A DNA stretch of 64,000 nt from positions 1-64,000 of the forward strand of contig CAJTSF010000008.1 in the NCBI GenBank assembly GCA_910578985.1, in the 5' to 3' direction. The position numbers and the translations under genes are program-made. The DNA comes from an uncultured Odoribacter sp. (GTDB lineage: Bacteria > Bacteroidota > Bacteroidia > Bacteroidales > Marinifilaceae). The notes beneath the pieces were generated by a model, which did no database searches, was not told the origin of the DNA, and saw only the letters and a list, made by a program, of their open reading frames with translations. How positions within the stretch are numbered: position 1 is the first letter of the stretch; every line of letters starts with the position of its first letter. Below, one piece after another: positions 52,401-60,684 of the stretch.

Positions 52401-52806
52401 TGGCATCCGTCACCCTCCCGCTTACTTTCTGCACTTCGACGGAAGCGATGTTTTGCGTCTTTTGCCGCAACACGATGGTGTGGTTCAATTGGTATTCCAC
52501 ATCCACGGGATATTCAGCCAATACCTGATTGACCACATTCCGTAGCTCCTGCTCTTTGGCGTCGATGCTGATTTTTTTGGAAAAATCGAAAGCCGAATGG
52601 TTGTAGAAGAAACGGACGTCCGCCGCCTTCCCGATTTTATTCAACACTTGTTCTACCGTTTCCTGGTTAGCCTGCACGGTAATTTTCTTTTTCTGGTACT
52701 CCTCTTCGCCAGCAGCATAAAGTCCTCCGGAGAAAACCAGCATACAGAAAGTAAATAACAGGCACCTGAATGTCAGGTTTTGCTGTAACGCTCTTTTTGT
52801 TCGCAT
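49429..52806 (-). CDS. SusC/RagA TonB-dependent transporter with STN signalling domain
   Basis: 1125 residues: signal peptide to about residue 31; an STN (secretin/TonB short N-terminal) domain at about 42-115 (ITVQANQETVEQVLNKIGK); a carboxypeptidase-like domain at 125-210 (VSGRVTDAKNGEALIGAS); a plug with DVVVTGMAPRKASGF and the SusC hallmark VESITILKDAAGTAMYGSKA; and a 22-strand barrel ending with a C-terminal aromatic-like SVLFN. STN plus upstream FecI/FecR means that substrate loading can signal through the envelope to the sigma factor. The start at 52806 is the ATG before the signal peptide; earlier codons overlap the upstream gene. Confidence 0.96.
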   Translation of the reverse strand: MRTKRALQQNLTFRCLLFTFCMLVFSGGLYAAGEEEYQKKKITVQANQETVEQVLNKIGKAADVRFFYNHSAFDFSKKISIDAKEQELRNVVNQVLAEYPVDVEYQLNHTIVLRQKTQNIASVEVQKVSGRVTDAKNGEALIGASIVLKESPGIGVVTDIDGNFHLELAQGSATALIVSFIGYQTEEIKLSGSGNVENVTVKLTPMATELEDVVVTGMAPRKASGFTGRYVTVKGDELKRLNPNNLLQALSMFDPSFHIVENNLRGSDPNALPEFRLRGDVQLGTVSESAANYQMMMGDYSNRPNMPLFILDGFETTLQRIVDLDPERVESITILKDAAGTAMYGSKASNGVLIFETKKPQPGALTVNYSGNVGVSIPDLSDYNLMNASEKLDYELRAGLFTTANMLNYYNKYKAELLRGVNTYWLSEPLRTAATHRHTLSLEGGDEAIRYSLNLNYGNEFGVMKGSDRNNMGLGLTLSYRRKKWNISNSLSMTNTLANNSPYGSFSQYTKLNPYYRMKDESGRYQNIIEIKPMGAGSNQQTITNPLYNTQFPYKDLSKNFSIVDNFSLEYAIMDNLRLNGQVSFTKGTARTEQFKSSNHTDFANVEDLTERGSYMKNTGESIGWNANASINYNWVSGKHGLFAVARWNVESSVSDGINLSAKGFPNDNMNDFLFAFEMDQRVSGNESTSRSVGVLGSLNYMYDQKYSVDVNIRGDLSSQFGGNTGMAPFWSVGTRWNAHREKWFEGTIVSNLTVSANMGITGSQSYSPYQAKETYSFADLMFPYPGGDVLGAQLMGIGNPDLGWSKTNAKSVAVELGLWNSRLNISASYYHNYTDQMLLATNVQPSTGFPTYTRNVGAVLNEGIDVTVNGLLISDYERQMQWSLGINLTHNRNVIKKLSNELKEMNRENQDERDKILPVYEEGESTSVLKLVPSLGIDPATGEEMFLKLNGEKTFVWDAADKIPVGDTEPKVRGTIPTSFIWKNLSVNMAFSFQVGGDRFNQTLLDKIENSNISENVDKRAGGADRWSPTNRYAKYKKISIDNQQTPTSTRFLQRYNEFVFNSIGVGYRFDPKQFKFLEICKIASLSLNASMQDIGRISTVKQERGLDYPFARSFNLSVSVLFN

Positions 52807-52829
52807 AGTTAAAAAAATTAGGTTAATTA

Positions 52830-53801
52830 TCATTTCATCATCTCGGTCAGTTCCTTGCGGTAACTTTTATTCTTGTTGTACTTTTTGAAATAGTCCTTGC
52901 ACAGTTGCTCCGCCGTGTCGAATTCCTCCGGGGAGGAGAGGGCGCGATAGAGGAAAACATACAGGACGGCATCCCGTACCTTATCGTCGTAGAAGGCGGC
53001 AATGCTTTCATAGGACTTTTTCAGGTCTCTTTCCGGCGTGTAGGTCTTCCCGTCGAGATGTGCCTGGCGTTTTTCCATGTACTCTTTGTACTCCAACAAC
53101 CATCCCAGGTAAGCGACGCTTTTCAGCGATGCCTCGTCGTCCTTGACGGTGTAGCCGTCGAGGATGTTCCAGTAGCCTGCGGGAATACATTCCTCCAGTT
53201 TTTTCCTGTTCACATCGGAAACGATATAAGGGTATTTCGTCAGGTTCGACAGATACATGCCCTCCAGTTCCGCCCAGGCATAGTTGTAAGCGAAAGCGTT
53301 GCTCTGCTCCCGGACTTTTTGGAGTATCTCCTGTTCCTGCTTCCAGAATTTCTGGGTCATCTCGTAGTAGTCGTTCACGGGCACCTGGGTCACGACGGCT
53401 GCCAGCGGGTTGGTCTTGTAGCGTGCAGCCACCCGCAGGTCGCGTCCTTTACTGATGGCTTGGTTCAGGGCCACCGCCGAAGGGGTGCCGGCGTATTCCA
53501 CTGTCCGCAGGTTCCTGCCGGAGTAGTGGATGTTCGCTTGGATGTCATCCCCCGGGCACACCATCATCCACATCCACAGATTGACTTTGACTAAGCTTGG
53601 TTCTTTGAGTTCCACGTCGAATTCCATCCGTTGCCCTTCCCGGTAAGGGTACTGCATGTTATTGTCGGTATTGTCGATGAATTCGAAGTCGATGACCTGT
53701 CCGGAGTATCCGTCGGCGACAGCGCTGATGCGTGCCTTTTTCTGTGCTTGCACCCCTGCGCAGAGCAGGCAGGCAAACAGGCATATCCATACTTTTTTCA
53801 T
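52830..53801 (-). CDS. TlpA-relative lacking the thioredoxin domain
   Basis: 323 residues with a Sec signal (CLLCAGVQAQ). An N-terminal beta domain (20-115, with the LVKVNLWMWMMVCPGDDIQ strand pair) and a helical region (120-320) follow the layout of the first 240-250 residues of DUF4369/TlpA proteins. The protein ends at KSYRKELTEMMK where a CxxC thioredoxin domain would normally begin. No frameshift or remnant CxxC is visible downstream before susC, so the short form appears to be native. It sits between a full TlpA and susC. A substrate-binding or adaptor role is an inference. Confidence 0.75.
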   Translation of the reverse strand: MKKVWICLFACLLCAGVQAQKKARISAVADGYSGQVIDFEFIDNTDNNMQYPYREGQRMEFDVELKEPSLVKVNLWMWMMVCPGDDIQANIHYSGRNLRTVEYAGTPSAVALNQAISKGRDLRVAARYKTNPLAAVVTQVPVNDYYEMTQKFWKQEQEILQKVREQSNAFAYNYAWAELEGMYLSNLTKYPYIVSDVNRKKLEECIPAGYWNILDGYTVKDDEASLKSVAYLGWLLEYKEYMEKRQAHLDGKTYTPERDLKKSYESIAAFYDDKVRDAVLYVFLYRALSSPEEFDTAEQLCKDYFKKYNKNKSYRKELTEMMK

Positions 53802-53811
53802 GCTTGGTGTT

Positions 53812-54942
53812 TTATTTTTTCTTCTTATTTAATAAGGATTTCACCGTCTTGCTCAGTTCTTCGCCGCGCAAATCGAGGGCTTCCACCCTGCCTTCCGGAT
53901 TGATTAACACCGTGTAAGGCACGGCGCTTAAGTTGTATTTCCGTGCGACAGGACTTTGCCATACCAGGAAGTCACAGCCCTGCGGCCAAGTCATGCCCAG
54001 CGTCTTTACAGCTTTTTTCCAGTCAGCCTCTTTTTGGTCGAGCGAAATGCCGATGATTTCGAAGTCCTTGTTTTTGCACTCCTTGTAGAGCTTCACCAGG
54101 TTCGGCATCTCCCGGCGGCAGGGACCGCACCAGGATGCCCAGAAGTCCAGCAGCACGTATTTGCCTTTATAGTTTTTCAGCGCGATTTCTTTGCCGTCCA
54201 TGTCTTTGATGTTGAAGTCGGGAGCTTCGCAGCCCACTTTGAATTCTTTGTTGGCGATGACTTCATCCAGTTCTTTGGTGTAAGGATGGTCGTTCAGGCA
54301 AGAGTCCAGTTGGGCGCGGAAGGCTTTCAGTTCGTCCAACGACAATTCACCCGTCATTTCGAACAGGAGGATGAATGGGGCGAAAGCCTGGTCGTTGTAG
54401 TACTTCACCATTCCTTTTTCCATTTCCAGTTTGGTGCTGTTCATAAGGCGGGTACGGTGATTGAAGTTTTTCGCCTGCTCTTCGGGAGTGCCCTGGCCGA
54501 AGCGTTTCCAATCGGTGACGGCTGCCAGACGGATGCTGTCTTTTTTATATTCGTAGAACATCTGATGCAGTCGCCACAAGTTGTTGTTGATGGTCCCTTC
54601 GCTCCTGGCTCCCAGGAAATAATCGGCACGCATGCTTGTCCGGATGTTGCCCGGTTCCAGGAATATCGGTGCCAACTGCCCGTCCTTGCTTTGGATGAAG
54701 TAAATGACGGAGTGTTGCGGAGCCTCTCCGGTGAACTGGAACCGTCCGTCCGTCACCTCGCAACTGTCGATGCGCGTCTGGGGGCCATGCATGCGTTCTT
54801 CGCGCACCAGGTATACTTTTCCCTGATATTCGCCGCTGATGCCGCCGTTGATTTCATACTTGTTTGTCTGTTCCGGTTGTTCTTGGGCGAATACGTTTGC
54901 CGCTACCAATACACCGATGCCGAATGCAATCCACTTTTTCAT
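53812..54942 (-). CDS. TlpA-family oxidoreductase following fecR
   Basis: 376 residues, Sec signal MKKWIAFGIGVLVAANVFAQ. DUF4369-like N-terminal beta domain (about 28-108), helical linker, then a thioredoxin/AhpC domain (235-370) with FWASWCGPC (Cys272, Cys275) and LSAVPYTVLINPEG at the cis-Pro site. It is a periplasmic thiol-disulfide enzyme. The start is 10 bases from the next gene and 18 from fecR, so it is made with the regulators, perhaps to tune redox of surface proteins or of the substrate. Confidence 0.9.
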   Translation of the reverse strand: MKKWIAFGIGVLVAANVFAQEQPEQTNKYEINGGISGEYQGKVYLVREERMHGPQTRIDSCEVTDGRFQFTGEAPQHSVIYFIQSKDGQLAPIFLEPGNIRTSMRADYFLGARSEGTINNNLWRLHQMFYEYKKDSIRLAAVTDWKRFGQGTPEEQAKNFNHRTRLMNSTKLEMEKGMVKYYNDQAFAPFILLFEMTGELSLDELKAFRAQLDSCLNDHPYTKELDEVIANKEFKVGCEAPDFNIKDMDGKEIALKNYKGKYVLLDFWASWCGPCRREMPNLVKLYKECKNKDFEIIGISLDQKEADWKKAVKTLGMTWPQGCDFLVWQSPVARKYNLSAVPYTVLINPEGRVEALDLRGEELSKTVKSLLNKKKK

Positions 54943-54960
54943 GTTTCTGATTTTAATTGT

Positions 54961-56148
54961 TTATGATTCTTGAATGATAATGAGATTTCCTTGTTGTTCG
55001 CACCGCACCTCAGACACCTCTTCCAGGCGCTTCAGGAATGTGTCGAGGGGTTCCTCTTTGTTCACCACGCCGGTGTAGGTCTGTCTGGCAACCTGTTCGC
55101 CTGCCAGGCGGATGTCCGCATTGTACCAATGTTTCAAGGTGGAAGCGACCTCTTTCAAGGTGCTTTTCTTAAAGATGTAGAATCCCCGCTTCCAGGCAAG
55201 GACATCCTCGACCTCCACCGCTTCCACGCTGACCTCCCCGGAATGCTTTGCCAGCGAAAGCCGGTTGCCCGGCGTCAGGGCGTGTGCTTTGCCTTGGGCG
55301 GTGCGTGCGGCTACTTTCCCTTCGGCAAGGGTCACCTGTATCTCTTGTTCCTGCCGGTAAGCCCGCACATTGAAGCTGGTGCCCAGCACGGCGATTTCCA
55401 TGCCTTCCAGTTCCACGTAGAAAGGCCGCCGGGCGTCTTTCGCCACCTCCAGATAGATTTCCCCTTCGGCATATACCCTGCGGGCGTCGGCGGCGAATTT
55501 CACGGGATAGCGCATCGTCGATGCCGCATTCATCCACACTTTGGTGCCGTCGCTCATGACGAAATGGAAGTCGCACTTGGGGGGTACTTCCATCGTATAG
55601 TATTCGTTTTCTCCCTCTTGGGTGTCGTTTTTATGGGTGGCAATCAATTCGTTGTCGGACATCACCCGTTGTCCCTCCGCCGTCTCTTCGAATGCCAGGC
55701 GGCCCTCCGGAACGACAAGCCGTTCTCCCGTCGCCAACACCAACACCGGGCGCCGGTCGGGCTCTTCTGCGGCGGTGCTTTGGGCAAGGGGCAGGTCGTT
55801 GCCCTCCGTGCCCGTCACGGTTTGCCATTGCCACCATGCCCCGCCCAGCAGCAGGGCGACTGCCGCGCAGGCGCTCCAACGGTAAAGCCTGCGCCGTAAC
55901 GCGCGCTGCTTCCGCTTTTCCGCAAAACGCAGGAAAGCGGGATAGGCGTTGCCGGAACGGTAACGGTCCAGCTGTTCCTTCATCGTCTCTTCCGCACAGA
56001 TTTTTTCAAATAGTATCCGATGGTTTTCTTGCTCCGCAATCCAGGACTGCAACTCCTGCTCTTCCTGCTCCGACAGGCTTTCGGAAAGAAAGCCCGCAAT
56101 CAGCGCGGACAAGCGGAATAGTTCATGATGGTTTTTCCTTGACGGCAT
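54961..56148 (-). CDS. fecR: FecR-type anti-sigma factor
   Basis: 395 residues. A cytosolic N-terminal helical anti-sigma part (LSALIAGFLSESLSEQEEQELQSWI), one membrane span at about 88-106 (ACAAVALLLGGAWW), the periplasmic FecR domain (about 185-285, with VWMNAASTMRYPVKF and GEIYLEVAKDARRPF), and a C-terminal DUF4974 domain (about 320-393) that contacts the STN domain of SusC. It holds the sigma factor encoded 68 bases upstream and releases it when the transporter signals. Confidence 0.95.
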   Translation of the reverse strand: MPSRKNHHELFRLSALIAGFLSESLSEQEEQELQSWIAEQENHRILFEKICAEETMKEQLDRYRSGNAYPAFLRFAEKRKQRALRRRLYRWSACAAVALLLGGAWWQWQTVTGTEGNDLPLAQSTAAEEPDRRPVLVLATGERLVVPEGRLAFEETAEGQRVMSDNELIATHKNDTQEGENEYYTMEVPPKCDFHFVMSDGTKVWMNAASTMRYPVKFAADARRVYAEGEIYLEVAKDARRPFYVELEGMEIAVLGTSFNVRAYRQEQEIQVTLAEGKVAARTAQGKAHALTPGNRLSLAKHSGEVSVEAVEVEDVLAWKRGFYIFKKSTLKEVASTLKHWYNADIRLAGEQVARQTYTGVVNKEEPLDTFLKRLEEVSEVRCEQQGNLIIIQES

Positions 56149-56216
56149 ATTCCAATAGCTTATTGTAAAGGTAATACGCCTAAGTTAATAAAAAAGGGGG
56201 GTAAGAAAATAAGATT

Positions 56217-56780
56217 TTACAAGAAAAATATCACAGCTTCCAGGAACGGGTTGTCTAACATCTTCACCAGCTTGCGTTTCCCGTTTTGTTTGTGTTCTTT
56301 GACTGTCTCTTCCGAGATGCGGAGCCGGTCGGCTATCTCGGCAATCCTGAGCCCTTCCAGGGAGCATTTCATCACGAGCCGGCACTGTGGCGGCAGCACC
56401 TCGATGGCTGCCATCAGGTGGGCATAGACGTCCTCTTCCAGTACCTTTGCCCAGAAATCTTCGCGCGGCTCTTCGGCATCCTGCATTTCCTGCCGGTATC
56501 TGTCGCGTACCTTTTGTTTCCGGTAATGGCTGATGCACTTGTTCTTCAGGATGTTGTAAAGGAAATACTTCACCTCGTCCACCGACTGGAACTGATGGTT
56601 CGATTCCAGCAGCGTGATAAATACCTCCTGCACCAAATCCTCCGCTTCGTCCTCGTCCTTGACGTAATTGACCGCCAGGGCTTTCAATGCGGAAAAATAC
56701 ATGCCGTACAAATGTTGGAAAGCTTTATTGTCTTTCTGTGCCAGGTATTTCAAAAACAACTCCGGGTCGGGAATCAGCAT
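56217..56780 (-). CDS. fecI: ECF RNA polymerase sigma factor (FecI type)
   Basis: 187 residues with region 2 (FQHLYGMYFSALKALAVNYV, DLVQEVFITLLE) and region 4 with the HTH LRIAEIADRLRISEETVKEH. It should switch on the downstream 16-kb operon in response to the SusC/FecR signal. The start at 56780 (MLIPDPELF) is preferred; earlier codons overlap a good -7 box (TATTTTTG on the minus strand, 56801-56808) that would drive basal expression. Divergent from a hydrolase gene. Confidence 0.95.
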   Translation of the reverse strand: MLIPDPELFLKYLAQKDNKAFQHLYGMYFSALKALAVNYVKDEDEAEDLVQEVFITLLESNHQFQSVDEVKYFLYNILKNKCISHYRKQKVRDRYRQEMQDAEEPREDFWAKVLEEDVYAHLMAAIEVLPPQCRLVMKCSLEGLRIAEIADRLRISEETVKEHKQNGKRKLVKMLDNPFLEAVIFFL

Positions 56781-56886
56781 TTGTCTTTCATTCTTTGCAG
56801 CAAAAATAAAAATATTAAGTGATATTTTTACCATATCCCCCCTTTTTTTTAATTTAGCGCGTTATACTTTGGAAAAACACATCATC

Positions 56887-58233
56887 ATGAAACGACTCTT
56901 ATTTCTTCTATGGCTTTTTTGCTCCGCCAATCTGTATGCGCAGGATATTTCGGGGGAGTGGTACGCTTATCCCGATTTGAAGACGCACCGTCTTCGCTTG
57001 CAGCTCGAACTCACGACGGACGGCGGACGGCTCGCCGCCACGCTCCGCATTCCCGACCAGTCCGACCGGATATATTCCGCCACCCGGGCGACGCTGGAAA
57101 ACGGCATCCTCGACCTGGATTTCCCCGATGCGCAGATGGCATGCCGGGGAAGGGTGGAGAGCGGTGAGCGCATAGCCGGTACGCTTTCGCAGGACGGTTA
57201 TGCCTTTGAGCTGCTATTCACGCGGCAGCCGGTGCTGTTCCGCCGTCCGCAGACCCCGCAGCCGCCGTTCCCCTATACCTCCGAGGAGGTGCGCTTCCGC
57301 AATCCGGAGGCGGGGATTACGCTGGCGGGCACGCTGACTCTTCCTGCCTCTTCCACCCCCTCGATGGCGGTGGTGCTGATTTCGGGCAGCGGGGCACAGG
57401 ACCGTGACAACACGTTTTTCGAACACAAGACGTTTTGGGTGATGGCGGACTGTTTCGCGCGCCATGGGATTGTCGTCCTGCGGGTGGATGACCGGGGGAC
57501 GGGGGCTTCCGAGGGAGACTTCGATGCTTCCGGGCTGCCCGACCATGACACCGATGCCCAAGCCGCGCTGGCTTACTTGCGCAGCCGTCCCGAGATAGAC
57601 ACCGCCCGCATCGGCGCCATCGGGCATAGCGAAGGGGCGTTCATCGCCTTCTCCCTGGCTGCCCGCCAAGAGGTGGACTTCATCGTGACGATGGCGGGAG
57701 GAGGAGTGAACGGCAGTGAGTTGCTGTTGATGCAACGTGCCGCTCTGCTGCGGGCTTCCGGGGCGAAAGAGGAGTTTATCACCCGCTACAACGATTACAT
57801 GCGCCGTGCGCAGGAGGTCGTTTTGCAGACCGCGGACGCTGCGGCGTGCGAGAGGAGGCTGGCGGAGCTGTTCGCTGGCTCCGACCTCGCGGGGCAGGCG
57901 CCTGCCATCACCAAGCAGTTATATAACACCGCTAAAATCGAATTGTTGAAATACGACCCCGAATGGGATTTCCCTGAAATCACCTGTCCGGTGCTGGCCT
58001 TGAACGGGGACAAGGACCGCCAGGTGCCTGTCGAAAACCTGGCTCTCATCGAGAAAGGGATTGCCGGAAACGGGAATCCGGCGGTGACTGCGATCACTTA
58101 TCCCGGCTTGAACCACATGTTCCAGACGGCGGGCAGCGGGTTGCCCGTCGAATACTCGGACCTCGAGGAGACCATTTTTCCCAAGGTATTGGAGGATATG
58201 GTCGCCTGGATGAAACAGCTTTCTATTCCTTGA
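56887..58233 (+). CDS. Secreted alpha/beta hydrolase
   Basis: 448 residues with a signal peptide (LLFLLWLFCSANLYAQ). Residues 20-125 form a DUF3887-like beta domain with an ISGEWYAYPDLK opening. The hydrolase domain carries the nucleophile Ser in GAIGHSEGAFIA, with Asp in LALNGDKDRQVP and His in YPGLNHMFQ. Members of this family are called dienelactone hydrolase- or esterase-like; the substrate is unknown. It is divergent from the ECF sigma gene and could be co-regulated with the surface operon. The 3' end overlaps the murF-alr stop by 11 bases. Confidence 0.82.
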   Translation: MKRLLFLLWLFCSANLYAQDISGEWYAYPDLKTHRLRLQLELTTDGGRLAATLRIPDQSDRIYSATRATLENGILDLDFPDAQMACRGRVESGERIAGTLSQDGYAFELLFTRQPVLFRRPQTPQPPFPYTSEEVRFRNPEAGITLAGTLTLPASSTPSMAVVLISGSGAQDRDNTFFEHKTFWVMADCFARHGIVVLRVDDRGTGASEGDFDASGLPDHDTDAQAALAYLRSRPEIDTARIGAIGHSEGAFIAFSLAARQEVDFIVTMAGGGVNGSELLLMQRAALLRASGAKEEFITRYNDYMRRAQEVVLQTADAAACERRLAELFAGSDLAGQAPAITKQLYNTAKIELLKYDPEWDFPEITCPVLALNGDKDRQVPVENLALIEKGIAGNGNPAVTAITYPGLNHMFQTAGSGLPVEYSDLEETIFPKVLEDMVAWMKQLSIP

Positions 58234-60673
58234 AATAGATGCGTTTGACGCGGTGGGATACCGAAGTCAGCACCTCGTACGGGATGGTCTGCAACTTGCC
58301 GGCCACCTCCGTCACCGGGATGTGCTTCCCGAATATCTCCACTTCGTCGCCTGTCCGGGCGTCCGTGTCGGTGATGTCGATCATGCAGGAGTCCATGCAG
58401 ATGTTGCCCACGATGGGCACGCGCTTCCCCCTGACCATGACTTCGCCCGCCCCGCAACTCAAATGGCGGTTCAGCCCGTCGGCATACCCCACGGGGATGA
58501 CGGCGATGCGGGAGTCGCAGCGGAGGACGCCTTTTCTGCCGTAGCCCACGGTTTCGTCGCCGCGGACACGGCGCACGGAGGCGATGTAGGTCTTGAAGGA
58601 GCTCACCGGGCGCAGCGGGGCGTTGCCGGCGCTGATGCCGTGCAGCCCGATGCCGAGCCGCACCATGTCGAAGGCGTATTCGCTGAAACGCTCGATGCCG
58701 GCGGAGTTCAGGATGTGCCGCAGGATGCGGTAGTCGAAGCGGGACTGTATCTCTTCCGTCATGGCGGTGAAGCGGCGGATTTGCTGCCGGGTGTACCCGT
58801 CGTGCGCCGCTTCGTCGCTGCCGGCAAGGTGGGAGAACATGGAGCGGAGGATGACCTTCCGCTTTTTTTCGAAGAAACGCAGCAGGGCGGGAATTTCCTC
58901 CTCGTCAATGCCGGAGCGGTTCATGCCCGTGTTCAGTTTCAGGTGGACAGGATATTTCTCGATGCCGTGCTTGGTGAGGGCGCGGTCGAATCCTTCCAAT
59001 AAATCCAAGGAATAAATCTCCGGTTCCAGCCCGAATTCAATCATGTTGTCGAACGCTTCCGGTTCGGGGTTCATCACGGCAATGGGGATGTGCATGCCTG
59101 CCGCGCGCAGTTCCACCCCTTCGTCGGCGAACGCCACCATGAGGTAATCGACCCCCTGGTATTGCAGCAGGTTGGCGATTTCCACGGAACCGCTGCCGTA
59201 GGAGAAGGCTTTCACCATGACGGCAATCCTTGTCCGTGGGGGGAGGAGCGAGCGGAAATGGTTCAGGTTGTGCACCATGGCATCCATGTCCACCTCCAAC
59301 ACCGTCATGTGCGACTGTTTTTGCAGGAATCCGGCGATGTATTCCAGCCGGAATTTGCGTGCTCCCTTGATAAGAATGACCTGGTCGTGGAAACTGTCGC
59401 GGTTCTCCTGGCGCAGGAAACTGTCGGTGTCCTTGTAAAAGCGGCACCGCGGCAACCGGAAGTGCGCCTTGTGGCGGCTCAATTTTTCCCCGATACCGAT
59501 GAAAAGCCCCACGCCGGCTTTTTGCAACTGGTCGGCGACCTCCCGGTAGAGTGCCTGCTCCTCGTTCCCGACGTCCACGAAATCCGACAGGATGACCACT
59601 TTCTCCCGTCCCGCGTCCTGCATGGCGAGCGTGTGAAGCGCCAGCCGGAAAGAGGCGGCGTCCGAATTGTAGTAGTCATTGATGAGCACGCAGCGGTGGA
59701 TGCCTTCCTTGATTTCCATACGCATGGCGATGGGCTGCAAGCGCTCCGTCCGGGCAGCAATCCATGCCAGCGTTTTCCCCTGCCGGAGGAGGAGGCACAC
59801 CGCATTCATCCCGTTCTCATAGGACGCCTCGTCGGCAAAAGGCAGGCGCAGCGCATGCCGTTCCCCCTGCCACTCGAGTTCCAGCGTCCGCCCCGTGCTG
59901 TCGGGGCGGTCGGCAAGGACGCGCACCTCCGCCCCTTCCTCCTCTCCCCACGCCATCCGCCGTGCCGTCGGCGCCGCCATGGACATGATGCTCTCCAGCG
60001 TCTCCCCGGCGCGCCCGATGATCACCTCGCACGACCGGAACAGCACTGCCTTTTCCCGCAGTTTCTCCTCGCGGGAGGCGAAATTCTCCCCGTGGGCGTC
60101 GCCCAGGTGGGTAAAGATGCCGATGCGCGGGCGGATGATGCTTTCCAGCCGCTCCATCTCGCCGGGCTGGGAGATGCCTGCCTCGATGACCGCCAGCCGT
60201 GTCTGCGGCTCGATGCCCAGCACGGAGAGCGGCACGCCCACCTGTGAGTTGTAGCTCCGCGGGCTGCGGTAGATGCCAGGCTCCTCCGCGAGGAGCTGGT
60301 ATATCCACTCCTTGACGATGGTTTTCCCGTTGCTGCCCGTCACGGCGACCACCTCCGCCGCGCACTGCTCGCGGTGCCGGCGGGCAAGCCGTTGCAACGC
60401 CGCCAGCACGTCGTCCGTCCGGAAAAACTGCGCATCCTCCCACTGTTCGTATTCCGGCAGGAGCCGGCTCACCACGAAGCAGCGCACCCCACGCCCGTAG
60501 AGCGCCGGAATATAGTCGTGCGCATCGTGGTTCACGCCTTTCAAGGCAAAGAAAAGCGTCCCTTCCGGGCGCGTCACCGAGCGGCTGTCCACACTGATTT
60601 CCGTAATTTCCCTCTCTGTCATCTCACGGAGGGGAGTGCCCAACAGGGCGGCTGTTTCCTGATTACATCTCAT
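58223..60673 (-). CDS. murF-alr: MurF-alanine racemase fusion
   Basis: 816 residues joining two cell-wall steps. The N-terminal 450 are MurF, which adds D-Ala-D-Ala to UDP-MurNAc-tripeptide: ISVDSRSVTRPEGTLFFALK, the ATP loop VVAVTGSNGKTIVKEW, and AGISQPGEMERL. The C-terminal 365 are a PLP alanine racemase with the Lys in AVMVKAFSYGSG and the RLGIGLHGIS-type Tyr region. Such a fusion is standard in Bacteroidetes. The open frame is 32 codons longer upstream but MRCNQETAALLG is the usual start. Confidence 0.94.
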   Translation of the reverse strand: MRCNQETAALLGTPLREMTEREITEISVDSRSVTRPEGTLFFALKGVNHDAHDYIPALYGRGVRCFVVSRLLPEYEQWEDAQFFRTDDVLAALQRLARRHREQCAAEVVAVTGSNGKTIVKEWIYQLLAEEPGIYRSPRSYNSQVGVPLSVLGIEPQTRLAVIEAGISQPGEMERLESIIRPRIGIFTHLGDAHGENFASREEKLREKAVLFRSCEVIIGRAGETLESIMSMAAPTARRMAWGEEEGAEVRVLADRPDSTGRTLELEWQGERHALRLPFADEASYENGMNAVCLLLRQGKTLAWIAARTERLQPIAMRMEIKEGIHRCVLINDYYNSDAASFRLALHTLAMQDAGREKVVILSDFVDVGNEEQALYREVADQLQKAGVGLFIGIGEKLSRHKAHFRLPRCRFYKDTDSFLRQENRDSFHDQVILIKGARKFRLEYIAGFLQKQSHMTVLEVDMDAMVHNLNHFRSLLPPRTRIAVMVKAFSYGSGSVEIANLLQYQGVDYLMVAFADEGVELRAAGMHIPIAVMNPEPEAFDNMIEFGLEPEIYSLDLLEGFDRALTKHGIEKYPVHLKLNTGMNRSGIDEEEIPALLRFFEKKRKVILRSMFSHLAGSDEAAHDGYTRQQIRRFTAMTEEIQSRFDYRILRHILNSAGIERFSEYAFDMVRLGIGLHGISAGNAPLRPVSSFKTYIASVRRVRGDETVGYGRKGVLRCDSRIAVIPVGYADGLNRHLSCGAGEVMVRGKRVPIVGNICMDSCMIDITDTDARTGDEVEIFGKHIPVTEVAGKLQTIPYEVLTSVSHRVKRIYFKE

Positions 60674-60684
60674 ATCCGAAATAA

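Noticed and set aside
40503..56780. Polysaccharide utilisation locus
   Set aside because: It has SusC and SusD but no glycoside hydrolase, lyase, esterase or SusE/F in the block; the only degradative enzyme is a protease.
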